Shown here: in pieces, positions 31,351-42,507 of the stretch
Numbering within the stretch: position 1 is the first letter of the stretch
Layout: each line of letters begins with the position of its first letter
Origin: Ichthyophis bannanicus
Taxonomy: Eukaryota > Chordata > Amphibia > Gymnophiona > Ichthyophiidae
Length of the DNA stretch: 64,000 nucleotides
Assembly: GCA_033557465.1 (NCBI GenBank)
Contig: CM066033.1
Coordinates: 1,300,135,022 to 1,300,199,021 of the forward strand
Reading direction: 5' to 3'
Notes under the pieces: model-generated
Database searches by the model: none
What the model was told of the DNA's origin: nothing
The model's input: only the letters and a program-made list of their open reading frames with translations
Translations under genes and position numbers: made by a program

Positions 31351-32895
31351 CTCTTTGTCCCATTAAACCATGACTGTCTACATGTTCAGTAATTTTATTC
31401 TTTAGAAAGGTTTCTACCATTTTGCCCAGTATCAATGTCAGGCTCACCAGTCTGTAGTTTCCCAGATCATCCCTGGAACCCTTTTTAAAAATTGGCATTA
31501 CAGTAGCCATTCTCCAATTTTCCGTTACTACAGATGATTTTAATGATAGTTCACAGATTACTAATAGTAGGTCTACAATCTCATATTTCAGTTTTTTTAA
31601 CACCCTTGGATGTATACCATCTGGTCCAGGTAATTTGCTACTCTTTATTTTATTAAATAGTTGTAACACATCTTCACGGTTTATCTATATTTCTTTCAGT
31701 TCTTCCGATACACGCACGGGTAGCTTCCCTACATCTTCTTCAGTAAAGATCACAGCAAAGAATTCATTCAATCTCTCTGCTATAGCCTTCTTCTCACTTA
31801 GCGCCCCTTTTACTCCTCTATCATCCAATTGTCCAACCGACTCTCTCACAGGTGTTTTGCTACAAATGTACTTGAAAAAGTTTTTATTATGCGTCTTTGT
31901 TTCCATGGTGAGCTTCTTTTCAAATTCTCTTTTTGCCTGCCTCATCAATGCCTTGCATCTTACTTGCCAATACTTAACGATGTTTCCAGTGTTCATTATT
32001 TGGCTCCTTTTTCCATTTCCTGAAAGATGCTTTTTTGGCTATAAAAGCCTCTGATCATGCCTTTAAATCATGCTGACAGTTTTTTGGCCTTCATTCCACT
32101 TTTCTTAAAGCATGGAAAACGTCTGGTCTGGGCTTCCAAGATAGTACTTTTAAACATTGCCCATGCTTGTTGTAAATTTTTAACCTTTGCAGCTGCTCCT
32201 ATTATATTTTTCTTAACTGTTTTCCTCATTTTATCATAGTGTCCCTTTTAAAAGTTAAAAGGTAGGTTTCCTTGCCATCCTTCTTCCATCTATTAAATCA
32301 AATGCGATCATGCTATAACCACTATTGCCAAGTGGCCCAAAACCTTTGCCTCCTGCACCAGATCCTGTGTTCCACTAGGGACTAGGTCCAAAATAGCTTC
32401 CCCTCTTGTCGGTTCATGAACCAGCTGCTCCAAGAAGCAGTCATTTATTTCATCTAGAAATGTTATCTCTCTAGCATGTCCTGCTGTGACACTGGCCCAG
32501 TCGATGCCGAGGTAATAGAAATCACTCATTATTACTGTGTTGTAACTTCTGTTAACTTCCCTGATTTCTTTCAGCATTTCATCATATATCTGTTCATTCT
32601 GGCCAGGTAATTGGTAGTACATCCCCACTGCCATCGCCCTTCCCTTCTTACATGGAATTTCTATCCATAGAGATTCTACAGTGTATTTTATTTCCTGCAA
32701 AACCTTAATTCTACGTGACTCAAAGCCCTCTCTAACATAGAGCGCAAATCCTCCAACAATTTGATCAACCCTATCATTGTGATTTAATTTGTACCCAGGT
32801 ATCATAGTGTACTGGTTGTACTCCTTCCACCATGTCTCTGAGATACCAATCATATCAAACCTCTCATTTAGTGCTATATATTCTAACGCTTCCAT
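31351..32895 (-). pseudogene. CR1-B endonuclease and RT, 5' part, broken
   Basis: Endonuclease on the minus strand: MIGISETWWKEYNQY (catalytic Glu block), GYKLNHNDR, GGFALYVREGFE, GMYYQLPGQNEQ, SDFYYLGIDW (GDFN changed to SDFY), EAILDLV. The expected SSDH block is altered (GHLAIVV). After a gap and frameshift: RCKALMRQAKREFEKKL, FFKYICSKTPVRE, LNEFFAVIFTEED, then KLPGPDGIHPRVLKKL, ENWRMATVMPIFKKGSRDDLGNYR and FLKNKITEHVDSHGLMGQ. Several stops. Dead. Confidence 0.88.
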
Positions 32896-33173
32896 CTTAT
32901 TTTTTAGACTTCTAACATTTGCATACAGGAATTTATAGCTTGTATTTTATTCATATTAATCTGGTTATCTGTTGATAGGGTAATCTGGAATCTTTCAGCT
33001 CGGTACTTCAGGGCATCTGGTTAATTTTATCTTTATTGGAATCTCTGTCAGGATGCCCTAACTTCCCTCTTTGCTAGTATCCTTCAGGGATACATTCTTC
33101 GAAACCATGCACTCCTGGGCGACCTTCGGTTTTCCCCTATTATCTAGTATAAAAGCTGCTCTAAATCTTTTTT
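31351..33173 (-). mobile_element. CR1-B, endonuclease and 5' RT region
   Basis: Continues CR1-B upstream of the MITE-B insertion to about 33173, including the inter-ORF segment (32930-33173). The next CR1-B segment lies at 41646, after a SINE pair and a DIRS element. Confidence 0.85.
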
Positions 33174-33352
33174 AGGAGTGACTCAGTGGTTGGGACAGGT
33201 TATCTCAGGCTGGAGGGCCAGTGGTTCAATTCCCATGTAGGGAATGGGGTCTCTAGTCCCATGGCCACTCCTTGTGGCCTTGGGCAAGCCACTTAACCCT
33301 CCATTGCCTCAGGTACACTTAGATTGTGAGCCCTTAAGGGACAAGGGAATAA
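33174..33352 (+). mobile_element. tRNA-derived SINE, 5' part (split by DIRS)
   Basis: Head aggagtgactcagtggttgg (A box) and ggttcaattcccatg (B box), then ccttgggcaagccacttaac and gattgtgagcccttaaggga. It is cut at 'gggaataa' by the DIRS element; its tail (gtaaaccactttgacctgg, ctaaataaataaag) resumes at 41274. Confidence 0.85.
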
Positions 33353-33510
33353 AAGGTTAAATTAGACTTACCTGCTAATTGTAGTTCCTGGAGTGGAACC
33401 AGTCGAGTCCCGGTACCTCTGGGTTCCCTATCTCATCTAGCAGCTTGGAGACTGAGAAACTCCCCTTTTTGTGACATCAAGGGTATATCTTCCCAGAGTC
33501 CACCCTCTGT
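33353..33510 (-). repeat. DIRS inverted terminal repeat, left
   Basis: Contains ctatctcatctagcagcttg, the reverse complement of the copy near 41205-41230, and the 58-base outer part repeated inverted at 33815-33875. Confidence 0.88.
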
Positions 33511-33814
33511 GACCAGTAACCTATTGACAAAGCAGACTCAGCAGAGAAACAAGTAAGAAATGAAGCATTAAATGCAAAAACCAACAGAACTAGCCCCTAC
33601 AGTCAACTGTGACCAAAACCTTTGCACAGACCACTCCCCCCACAGCATAGGAGAGACGAAGTCTGAGAAAGGAAGAACACTTAAGTGTTTGGTTTGGTGT
33701 GGGGTTTTTTTGTTGTTTTTTACGATGCACACCACAGAAATAAAGCTTGTCTTACCTGTGCAACCTGTGTCAAGAACTGCTGGCACCCTGGTTTGCCAAC
33801 GCAACCTGGGAGGG

Positions 33815-33925
33815 ATCCGGGACTCGACTGGTTCCACTCCAGGAACTACAATTAGCAGGTAAGTCTAATTTAACCTTCCTGATCGTGTCCCCAGTCGAGT
33901 CCCGGTACCTCTGGGTCTTTACCAG
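33815..33925. repeat. DIRS internal complementary region
   Basis: First half is the exact or near-exact reverse complement of 33353-33412; second half (from ttcctgatcgtgtccccag) is the reverse complement of 41235-41273. The two halves meet at the point corresponding to the joined ends of a circular intermediate, as known for DIRS1-type replication. Confidence 0.9.
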
Positions 33926-35211
33926 AGCAGTGAAAAACTCAACCCCTGGGGGGGGCCTGGCAAACCAGCCTGCAGAACAGCTGCACCAAACGCGGTCTCC
34001 TCCTGCATATGCACATCCGGCCTATAGTGGCGAATAAAGGGATTCAGAGAGGACCATGTCGCCGCCTTACAAATGTCCACCGGCGACACCAAACGAACCT
34101 CCGCCCAGGAAGTAGCCTGAGCCCTAGTGGAGTGGGCCCGTAGACCTTCTGGCACCACCCTACCTTTCAAAATGTAAGCCGACGCAATGGCTTCTTTAAT
34201 CCAGCGCGCGATAGACGCCTTTGACGCTGCTTCACCTTTCCGCCGACCCGCGAAAAGAACAAAGAGCCTGTCCGACTTTCAAAAACTCTCCGTACGCCGC
34301 AAATACTTCTTCAACGCCCGTCGGACATCCAGTGAATGCAACTTAGAAGCCGAAGCCCCCTCGGCCCCGGCAGAGAACACTGGCAAGGAAATCTCCTGGT
34401 GAAGGTGAAATGCCGAGACCACTTTTGGAAGAAAAGCTGGCACCGGCCATAAAACGACCTTAGACGCGAAAAAGGACAAGTACGGCTCCCGACAGGAAAG
34501 AGCCTGAAGCTCCGACACCCGCCGAGCTGAGCAGATCGCCACCAAAAACACCACCTTCAAAGTAAGATCCTTCAGAGACGCGCGCGCCAAAGGCTCAAAA
34601 GGCTCGCGTTCTAACGCGTCCAGAACGAACGGCAAATGCCATTTCGGAATGAGGCACCTGACCGGGGGCCTCGCGAGCGCCACCGCTCTGAGAAACCTCT
34701 TCACGTCACATTGAGCACCGAGCGACTGACCTGCGATCCTGCCCCTGTAGCAAGACAAAGCAGCCACCTGAACTCGCAAGGACGCCGCCGCCAAGCCCTT
34801 GTCGAAGCCATCCTGCAGAAACTCTAAGACTTGCGGAAGAGTCGCCTTGAGAACCTCGGCTTTTCGCACCACGCACCACTCTTCGAAGATGCGCCAAATG
34901 CGGACATAAGCCAGCGAAGTGGAGCGTTTTCTGGACTTCAACAAGGTCGCAATAACCGCTCCCAAATATCCCCGGGATTTCAACCGAGCCCTTTCAAGAG
35001 CCAAGCCGTAAGCGAGAACCGATCCATGTGCGGCATGAGAAGAGGCCCCTGCGACAAGAGATCCCTTCTGCACGGAAGGCGCCAAGGCTTTGCTACCAAC
35101 AACCGGACCAGATCCCCGAACCAAGGGCGGCGCGGCCAATCCGGCGCTATCAAAATCACTCACCCCCGAAACTTCGCCACCCGTTGGAGGACTCTCCCCA
35201 CCATGGCCCAC
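33919..35211 (-). pseudogene. DIRS tyrosine recombinase, frameshifted
   Basis: Would integrate the circular DIRS DNA. N-terminal region MGHGGESPPTGGEV through a SAM-like part (RSTSLAYVRIWRIFEEWC, LPQVLEFLQDGFDKGLAAASLRVQVAALS). The catalytic domain follows: LKVVFLVAICSARRVSELQAL with the first Arg of the R-H-R-Y set, then HSLDVRRALKKYLRRTESF. A frameshift near 34275 moves to the frame carrying LRAHSTRAQATSWA (His and second Arg) and FIRHYRPDVH with the probable catalytic Tyr region. Length and order fit DIRS recombinases. The N-terminus overlaps the end of the RT-RNase H frame (35160-35211). One frameshift makes it non-functional as read. Confidence 0.9.
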
Positions 35212-36865
35212 GGGGGAAAAACATACAGCAGCTGCCCCTCCGGCCAGGCCTGCATCAGAGCATCCAGGCCCTCGGACATCCTTTCCCTGCGCCTGCTGAA
35301 GAAACGACTGGCTTTCGCGGAGTCAAACATCGCCATAAGATCCATGACGGGTGACCCCCATCTGCGCACAATCATATCGAACACTTCCAGGTACAGAACC
35401 CATTCGCCTGGATCCACGCGCACCCGGCTGAGGAAATCAGCCTCCACATTGTCGACCCCCGCGACATGTGCCGCCGACAGATCGAGGAGGTTGGCCTCCG
35501 CCCAGGCGCACAGCCCTGCGGCCTCCCTTTCTAACGCCACACTGCTGGTGCCGCCCTGTTGATGTACGCCACCGCCGTCGCGTTGTCGGACAGCACCCGG
35601 ACCGCCTTGCCCGCGAGAAGCGGCCGCAACTCTTCCACTGCCAGATACACCGCCCGCAGCTCCAGACGGTTGATGGCCCACGTCTTCTCCTGAGCGTTCC
35701 AGACCCCCTGAGCAAAACGCCCCTGACAGTGAGCCCCCCAGCCCAGCAGACTGGCGTCTGTCATCACCGCCTCCCAGACCGGGCCTTCCAGGGACTTCCC
35801 GCGCACCAGCGCCCCGGGGCGTAACCACCAAAGTAGGGCCTGGTGAGTCTCCTCCGGACAGATCAGCCGCCTCGTCAACGAGTCCTGCTGATGGAACCAG
35901 CGGCGCAGCAGGGCCCTTTGCAAGGGCCGCATGTGGGCTCGGGCCCACTGCACCGTCTCTATCGTTGCCGCCATGGTCCCCAACACCTGAAGGTAATGCC
36001 ACACCGAAGGAGCCTTTCGCCGCAGGAACGCCTCCAGCAGCCGACGCAGACCCCGCGGCCGCTGCTCCCAGCCAACCCGAGTGTCAAAGCGTGCCCCCAG
36101 GTACTCCAGAGATTGCGAAGGCATCAGGTGACTCTTCTTCCGGTTGACTACCCAGCCTAGGCTTTCCAGGAAGATCACCACCCGGTCCGTGACCCGCTCG
36201 CTCTCCTCCCGGGACTTTGCCCGGATCAACCAATCGTCCAGGTAGGGGTGTACGAGAATACCTTCCTTGTGTAGAGCTGCCGCGACCACTACCATCACCT
36301 TGGTAAAGACTCGCGGCGCCGTGGCTAGCCCAAAGGGCAGCGCCTGGAACTGATAATGACCGGAGGGCACCGCAAACCGGAGAAACTGGTGATGGTCTTG
36401 ACGGATGGGAATATGAAGATAAGCTTCTGATAGATCTAGGGACGTGAGAAACTCCCCCCACTGGACTGCGACTATGATGGAGCGGAGAGTTTCCATGTGA
36501 AAATGGGACACTCGCAGGCATCGATTGACCCGCTTGAGATCCAGAATGGGCCGCACTCCGCCGTCCCGTTTCGGCACAATGAAGTAAATGGAGTAACGAC
36601 TGCACCCGGACTGGCCGGCGGGAACGGGCGCAATTGCCCTGAGATCCAACAGACGCTGCACAGTCCCCTGGATTGCCAACCGTTTCGCTGCTGACCGTCC
36701 CGGAGACTGCACAAAGGAGTCCCGCACTGGCCGCTGGAACTCCAGTGCGTAACCGTCCCGAATGACCTCCAGTACCCACTGATCTGTGGTGATTTGGGCC
36801 CAGGCAGGGTAAAACTCCCGCAAACGACCCCCCACAGTAGGGAGGGGCGACTGGGCCCCCCTCAT
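35160..36865 (-). pseudogene. DIRS reverse transcriptase-RNase H, one frameshift
   Basis: RT blocks from the start at 36865: VPKRDGGVRPILDLKRVNRCL (about residues 108-130), FLTSLDLSEAYLHIPI (first Asp), YQFQALPFGLATAPRVFTK, LVHPYLDDWLI (YLDD, catalytic Asp pair, about 220). RNase H: VMTDASLLGWGAH (about 370), NRLELRAVYLAV with Glu, and VRVLSDNATAVAYINR with Asp (about 430). A frameshift near 35550 breaks the frame; the continuation GGTSSVALEREAAGL.. and ADFLSRVRVDPGEWVL runs to 35160. Otherwise well preserved. The tail overlaps the recombinase start, the usual compact DIRS layout. Confidence 0.92.
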
Positions 36866-36866
36866 C

Positions 36867-37269
36867 TCATTGCGATTTCTTGAAATTGGATGCGGCCTGG
36901 GAAGAGGAAGAACCGAAGCCTCTACCGGCTCCCCGGAAGCCTCGAAATCCCTGGCCTCTGCTGGAAAAACGACCCCGTTGCCCTGGAATGAACTTCTGGG
37001 AACGGTAACAACGGGAGTCTCGAAACTGACTCCGACCTCCGGGAGCTCCCCGGGAAGGCTTAGGCTTGTCCTCTGGTAACCGGCCCCCTTTGGACTCGCC
37101 TAGCTCCTTAACCAGCTTCTCGAGATCCTCCCCGAAGAGAAGCCGCCCCTTGAAGAGCAGCTTACTGAGTCTAGACTTAGAGGAGGCATCCGCCGCCCAA
37201 TTGCGAAGCCACAGGTACCGCCGTGCTGCCACCGCCGAAGCCATACTCTTGGACAAGCCTCGCATAAGG
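36867..37269 (-). pseudogene. DIRS gag-like ORF, 3' part
   Basis: C-terminal part of the gag-like protein: MRGLSKSMASAVAARRYLWLRNWAADASSKSRLSKLLFKG, then an Arg/Gly-rich end (GRGFGSSSS, AASNFKKSQ) suited to nucleic acid binding. It is separated from its N-terminal part by the solo LTR. The same 4 bases (aagg) flank that insertion and removing it restores the frame exactly. Confidence 0.88.
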
Positions 37270-38603
37270 TGTCGTGAAGTACAAGGTTCAGAGCCGATGG
37301 AAACAGAGGATTCACTGCAAAGTGAAACCAGAATTGACAGATCTGAAACAAGCATGGAGGGTTGGCATGGAAACCCCAAACAAAAGACTTCACAGTGTGC
37401 TAGGGAACGCCCATCCCCTGAGCTAGCTCCTGCTTCATCAGGGAAGAGGGAACAGCTGGTGGGAGGTGTGGCCAGGTCCAACGGAAAGAGAAACACAGAT
37501 AAAAACTCTTTAGTTAAGGATAGAGAGAGCACCAGAGGGAGCACAGGAGGAGTGGAGAAAACTGAAGGAACGAGGAGAGCAGAGAAGGATAGATATCCCG
37601 AGGGCAGCCAAGGTTTGTGGCTGGGAGAAGAGAAAAGGGAAGGGAATCCCAATCTCACTCGGAGAAACTTCTCAGAGGAAGAGAGCTGTGAAAGACAAAC
37701 AATTCCAGCTCACAGAGAGCAGTGCTCAACTACCAAAAGCACTGGGGATTTTTACCACTCTAAAAGCAAAGACGTTTATTCTGGGAACCAGAGAAGACAG
37801 CCATGCTGTGCTCATTACAGTCATCCTGAAGGTAAAGCTTATTTCCCTGATACAAAGCTTTTATCAGAAAGGAGAGAAAAGTTTTACCTACCATTTTGTA
37901 GCCAAGGGAGATTCCTGGGGGAAAGCAGTTTAAAAGGCAGACACAGAACTTCCCATAGCCAAGCAGAAGAGGGAAGCGTGTATCCTTTCAGTTACCGGGA
38001 GCTGTGTGCACAAGAATCCAAACACCCAGACTCCTCTAGCAGGTTGGGGGAAGGGAACCCTTTGATTGAAGCAGAGAGGTTTGCACGGCAGACAGAAGAA
38101 CCCTCTCTAAGAGACATTGAAGGAGAAGGTGATCCTATGCAGTGGGATTCTTATCAACCCCCAGTGTCTGAAGTGTATATGGACTGCTCGTATATGATAG
38201 CAGACAATGTGCAATCCCTTTGTTAATATTGTTGAATTTTGCTAAAGAAGAAAACAGCCAAAAGGAGCATTTTGGAGAGAAACACTGTTTTATTCCTTTT
38301 GTGCCTTAAAAGCTGAGAATAAGCATTTATCTGAGTTACATATTTTTGTTCACACCAGAAGCATGGTTTCTTTGTTACTATAACCTTCTGTTCATGGTCA
38401 ACAATATCCAACCCCGGGAGGGGAAATAAATCCTTATTTAACCTGAACCACTCGTGTACAACTTGGAATCATTTTAGTGCTGTGGAACTACGTTACCCAG
38501 GAGGCCCTTCCAAAACCTCCATTAGGTAGTTTTAAGCACAAGAAGCACAACTGCCCACTCGCCTTGCTCATGCTATATGCCTCTGGCAGGGTGAGTGGTG
38601 ACA
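37270..38603 (+). mobile_element. Solo LTR of a gypsy-type element
   Basis: 1334 bases starting TGTCGTGAAG and ending GGTGACA, flanked by aagg at 37266-37269 and 38604-38607. Near its 3' part (38413-38450) it has cgggaggggaaataaatcct and gaaccact, as in the gypsy LTRs at 19542 and 23846. No internal domain remains, so it is a recombination product. The DIRS gag frame is restored when it and one aagg are removed. Confidence 0.88.
37286..38226 (+). other. Long open frame inside the solo LTR
   Basis: About 310 sense codons without a stop inside the LTR, rich in Glu, Arg, Ser and Gly, ending SEVYMDCSYMIADNVQSLC. The open frame extends upstream into antisense DIRS sequence, which is not meaningful. 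No motif recognised. Purine-rich composition partly explains the lack of stops. It parallels the 223-codon frame in the other gypsy LTRs, but I see no clear protein similarity between them. Confidence 0.35.
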
Positions 38604-39731
38604 AAGGTCATAATGGATGTCCGCTAGGTAAGCCGCCCCGGACTCCAACCGGGCCGCCTCCCCAGCGGGGGCACCGGGCTGACCCTCCTGCACTTGTTGC
38701 GCCCAGCGGAGGCATGCCCTGGCTACCCATGCGCCACATATCGCCGCCTGCATGGACACGGCGTTAACGTCAAAGACCTGCCTCAACAGGACATCCAACT
38801 TCCTGTCCTGACCGTCCTTAAGGGCAGCGCTGCCTTCGACCGGAATAGTTGTTTTCTTGGTCACCGCCGAAACAGCAGCATCCACCTTAGGCGATTTGAA
38901 CACCTCTCTGTCCTGATCCAACAGAGGATAGAGGCGCCCCATGACCCTAGCGCCTCTCAAAGGGGCTTCTGGCACGTTCCACTCTTCCTGGATCATCTCT
39001 TGAAACACCCTGTGGACCGGAAAGGCCCGTTGGGACTTCCTGAAAACCTGTAGCAGAGGGTCTTCCAGCGTGTCATCCTCCCCAGCACCTGGGACCGGCA
39101 TATTGAGCGCCTTCAGAGACTCTGTAATAAGCGCTGGTAACTCTTCTCTCCGAAAGACTCTCACCACCCGAGCTTGATCTTCTCTCTCTGAGATCTCGCC
39201 CTCCTCCAAGTCCTCTTCAAACGGAAGATCCCCGCTCTCCCCATCAGAGAGCGGGCTCTCGGTCAGGTCTGCCAGCTCCATCACTTCCTCCTGAGCACGA
39301 GACCGCTTACCCCCACCGGGATAAGCATCACTCTGCGAGGACATGGAGCGCTTACGTGCTCTTCCACGGTCAGCGGACAACATCTGCTGCGCTGCGCCGC
39401 CGCCAACTGCCTGCTGTAGCAAAGCCACGAACTGAGGAGAAAAAATGGACGCCAGATCCTTAGGGAAAACCCCCTGTACTGCTGCAGACCCCGAGCCGGT
39501 TGAGGGACCAGCCACCGGCTCTTCCAGCGGAACCTCAGACCCCCGGAGAGAACAGGGCTCTGGCGGCGCTTCCGGGCTTCCGACCTGTGGTTCCTGGGGT
39601 TGTGACAGCTCCAGAGTCTGCCCTGCACATGACTTACAGACTCCGGCCACCGAAGCCTTCCGAGCCCCGCACACCATACACAGGGTCTTCAAAGGCATCG
39701 CGGGCAAAACAATGAAAGGCAAAAAAGGCAA
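38604..39731 (-). pseudogene. DIRS gag-like ORF, 5' part
   Basis: N-terminal part: MPFLPFIVLPAMPLKTLCMVCGARKASVAGVCKSCAGQTL with a CxxC..CxxC zinc-ribbon-like pair (CMVC, CKSC), a long acidic Ser/Glu region (ESGDLPFEEDLEEGEISE, often seen in DIRS gag), then FRKSQRAFPVHRVFQEMIQEEWNVPE and RLYPLLDQDREVFKSPKVDAAVSAV, ending ADIHYDL where the LTR is inserted. Probable structural protein; the function is inferred from position and composition. Confidence 0.85.
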
Positions 39732-40538
39732 AAAACGGCAACTAAAAATAGAACTAAAAATAGAAAGCTAAAAGGAAAACCCCCCCACAAAGCACTCTCA
39801 TACACTGTCTGGCCCAAGTAGTTCACCGACGCCTCCCCACGTGGATTTCTGCCACGCTCCTGCCCTGGGGTGCCAGTAGGCCACGCCGCCGCCACGCGGT
39901 CAGGCCCAGGCTCAAGCGCTCCAAAAAAAAGACGCAGTCAAAAAAGGAAGACGCACTTGGACGGCTTACCTCACAGCTGAGCCGACCCGCTCAGCAACGT
40001 CGGGAACAAGGCCTCTGAGCCGGCGCGCCAAAGCGCACTAAAAGCCCGCTCTCACACCGCTTTATGCGCCTGCCCCGAGGCTGCAGATGTCCTACTGACG
40101 CAGAGAGGCCTCCGAGCGCACTAGCGGGTAGGTCTTCTGTGTGGCGCCGGCCCTCTCTACTTCCCGCTCACTGACTCCGCCGAAGTGGGCACTATGAATG
40201 CTGCCTCAGTCCGGGCAAAACCTCCGGAAGGCCAGCCTGTACCCCAGGAAGTCAAATCGCCGTTGGTAGTGGCAGGGAGGGGGGGGGGGTAGAGGTGACA
40301 GAAGAAATAAGAAGGACAGAAAGGAAAAAAGAGACAGCCAAGCTGAAGGAACTGGACTGGAGCAAAGCTGATAGCCACAGGTCCCTTGCACTGCCACCCA
40401 ATTCCTCCAATAAAGCCAAAAGAACAGAACTAAGTCCTAATTGTTTCTCCAGTGAGCCCGGCCACCCGGGCTCCCAACTCTCTAGCTGCTTGGAGACTGA
40501 GGCAACTGGTCACAGAGGGCGGACTCTGGGAAGATATA

Positions 40539-41167
40539 TTTATTTATTTATTTATTTATTTAGTAAACATTTGTATACCGCTGCTTCCTACGATCAGCCG
40601 CGGTTTACTTTACAGAATCATCATGTATCGTACAATACAATGAATTTTTAAGACTACAATTTTGATTTGAGTAATGATTTACATAACACACAAATTAGTG
40701 ATTAGATACTTTTCACAAATCTGAATAAACATTAGATTAAAAGGTGCGCGGGAGGGGGATAAAATATACATATATACAGGATTACTTATCGGTCGTCCAT
40801 ATGCTGCGTGTATTCCGAGTGTCATTATGGGGGTCAGATGAGAACTTGTTGTGGTAAGGTGCTGTAATTAGGTTGGGTTGTAGTATGCCTGGAATAAATG
40901 AGTTTTGAGGTTCCTTCTGAATTCATTCAGGTTATTTGACATTCGGAGTTCAGGAGGGAGCTGGTTCCAGTGGATCGGCGCTGCATAGGTGAATGCTCTG
41001 TTGCTTGTTTCTGTTTTAATGGATCTTATGCTGGTTGGGACACAGAGAGTGTTGAGATGTATGGTTCTTCTGTTCCTGTTGTGCGCTTGCTTAGTGATTA
41101 GGTTGTCAAGGTATGAGGGAGCAATATTGTGAATGAGTTTAAACGTTGTTATGAGTAGTTTGTAGAT
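40539..41167 (-). mobile_element. L2-type LINE 3' end ('L2-C') in the DIRS terminal repeat
   Basis: Tail of ATTT repeats at 40539-40562, then accgctgcttcctacgatc and a minus-strand C-terminal remnant (WNQLPPELR..LKTHLF-like). Flanked by gatata at 40533-40538 and 41168-41173. Removing it makes the right DIRS terminal repeat continuous and complementary to the left one. Confidence 0.88.
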
Positions 41168-41273
41168 GATATACCCTTGATGTCACAAAAAGGGGAGTTT
41201 CTCAGTCTCCAAGCTGCTAGATGAGATAGGGAACCCAGAGGTATCGGGACTCGACTGGGGACACGATCAGGAA

Positions 41274-41346
41274 ATGCCTGTTAGCATATATCTGTAAACC
41301 ACTTTGACCTGGTGAAAAGCAATATATATGCACAGCTAAATAAATA
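41274..41346 (+). mobile_element. SINE 3' part (continuation of 33174-33352)
   Basis: gtaaaccactttgacctggt and a ctaaataaataaag tail, as in other SINE copies of the window. It follows the right DIRS end directly. Confidence 0.75.
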
Positions 41347-41348
41347 AA

Positions 41349-41645
41349 GGTGAGGGAGGAGTGGCCTAGTGGTTAGGACATGGTACCTCAGGCCAGAAGG
41401 GCCAGGGATTCAAATCCCACTTGGGGACAGTAATCTCAGGCTAGAGGGACTGGGGTTTCTAGCCCCATAGGTGCTCCTTGTGGCCTTGGACAAGCCACTT
41501 AACTCTCTGTTGTCTCAGGTTGATATAGATTATGAGCCTTTTGGGGACAAGGGAATGTATCCAGTGCTTATTTGTAGTGATTCATAATGTAAACTGCTTT
41601 GCTTGAAGGATAAGGCAGTATAGAAAACTGGTTAAATAAAAAAAA
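41349..41645 (+). mobile_element. tRNA-derived SINE, full length
   Basis: Head aggagtggcctagtggttag (A box), gggattcaaatcccac (B box), ctccttgtggccttggacaa and cacttaactctc body, 3' end taaactgctttgc and gttaaataaaaaaaaag. Inserted next to the previous SINE, within CR1-B. Confidence 0.9.
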
Positions 41646-42500
41646 AGTTAATGCCAGCAGCCTGGTTCCATCCCAGTTAAGATGGAGCCGACATGTTGCC
41701 CAAATCCAAAATCCTCTTCTTTGCACCATAATCTCATCCACATATTGAGACTCCGCAGCTCTGCCTGCCTTTTGAGTCTTGCGCATGGAACGGGAAGCAT
41801 TTCAGAGAATGGAAGTTCTGGATTTCAACTTCCTACCTAAAAGCCTAAATTTGGCCTCCAGAACCTCCCTCCTACACTTTCCTATGCCATTGGTACCAAC
41901 ATGTACTAAGACAGTAGACTCCTCCCCAGTGCTATCTAAAACTTTGTCTAGGTGACGCATGAGGTCTGCTACCTTCGCACCAGGCAGGCATGTTACCAGG
42001 CGATCCTCACGTCCACCAGTCACCCAGCTATCTACATGCCTAATGATCAAATCACCAACTATAACGGCCATCCTAATCCTTCCCGCATGGGCACATGACC
42101 CTCGAGAAACCTTCCTGGTGTGAGAGGGTTTTACATCTCCTGGCGGGCAGATCTTAGCTACAGGATCACTTCCTGCCACACCAAGGTGATGCTGTCCTTT
42201 CACATGACCTCTCTCCTCCATGGCAACTGAGAGGCTGCCAGATTGGATGTGGGACTTCAGTACTATGTCCCTGTAGGTCTCATCTATGTATCTCTCTGCC
42301 TTCCTTATGTTTTCCAAGTCTGCTTCTCTACCTCCAGAGATTGGATTCATTCCTTGAGGGCAAAAAGTTCCTTGCATATAGTGCACATGTAAAACTCATC
42401 ACCAACTGGGAGAAAATCGTACATATGACACTCAGTGCAAAAGACTGGGTTGCCCCCATCTCGCTGCTGGACTGCTGTCTGCATCATAGTTGTAAGGTTT
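41646..42500 (-). mobile_element. CR1-B 5' region with ORF1
   Basis: Continues CR1-B from 33173 upstream: the inter-ORF text ccagcagcctggttccatcc and ORF1. The 5' end lies near 42500, where RTE sequence resumes. This makes CR1-B about 3.9 kb of its own sequence, close to full length. Confidence 0.82.
41802..42490 (-). pseudogene. CR1-B ORF1: zinc motif plus SGNH esterase-like domain, inactive
   Basis: Start at about 42490: MMQTAVQQRDGGNPVFCTECHMYDF, then YMCTICKELFAL, giving two CxxC pairs as in a PHD or zinc-ribbon fold (C-T-E-C and C-T-I-C). After a frameshift near 42380, a short helical segment (ADLENIRKAERYIDETY) and an SGNH hydrolase-like domain: VIVGDLIIRHVDSW (GDS block with Ser changed to Leu), TCLPGAKVADL, VLVHVGTNGIGKCRREVLEAKFRLLGRKLKS (GTND changed to GTNG). 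Two active-site changes and the frameshift mean no enzyme activity. CR1 ORF1 proteins with this domain are known. Confidence 0.82.
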
Positions 42501-42507
42501 TTTTTAT

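Larger units (their letters stand above)
33353..41273 (-). mobile_element. DIRS-type tyrosine-recombinase retrotransposon
   Basis: Nearly complete DIRS in reverse orientation, inserted in a SINE. Hallmarks: inverted terminal repeats (33417-33510 against 40490-40538 plus 41168-41250) and an internal complementary region at 33815-33925 whose two halves are the reverse complements of the outer left end (33353-33410) and outer right end (41235-41273). Minus-strand genes are gag-like, RT-RNase H and tyrosine recombinase. No flanking target duplication, as expected for DIRS. Interrupted by a solo LTR and an L2 tail and by frameshifts in two genes. Confidence 0.93.

Noticed and set aside
34831..36160. 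Plus-strand open frames of up to 243 codons within the DIRS
   Set aside because: Antisense shadows of the RT-RNase H and recombinase frames in GC-rich sequence.
37066..37269. Upstream extension of the solo-LTR open frame
   Set aside because: This part is antisense to the DIRS gag gene and outside the LTR, so a protein spanning the boundary is not credible.
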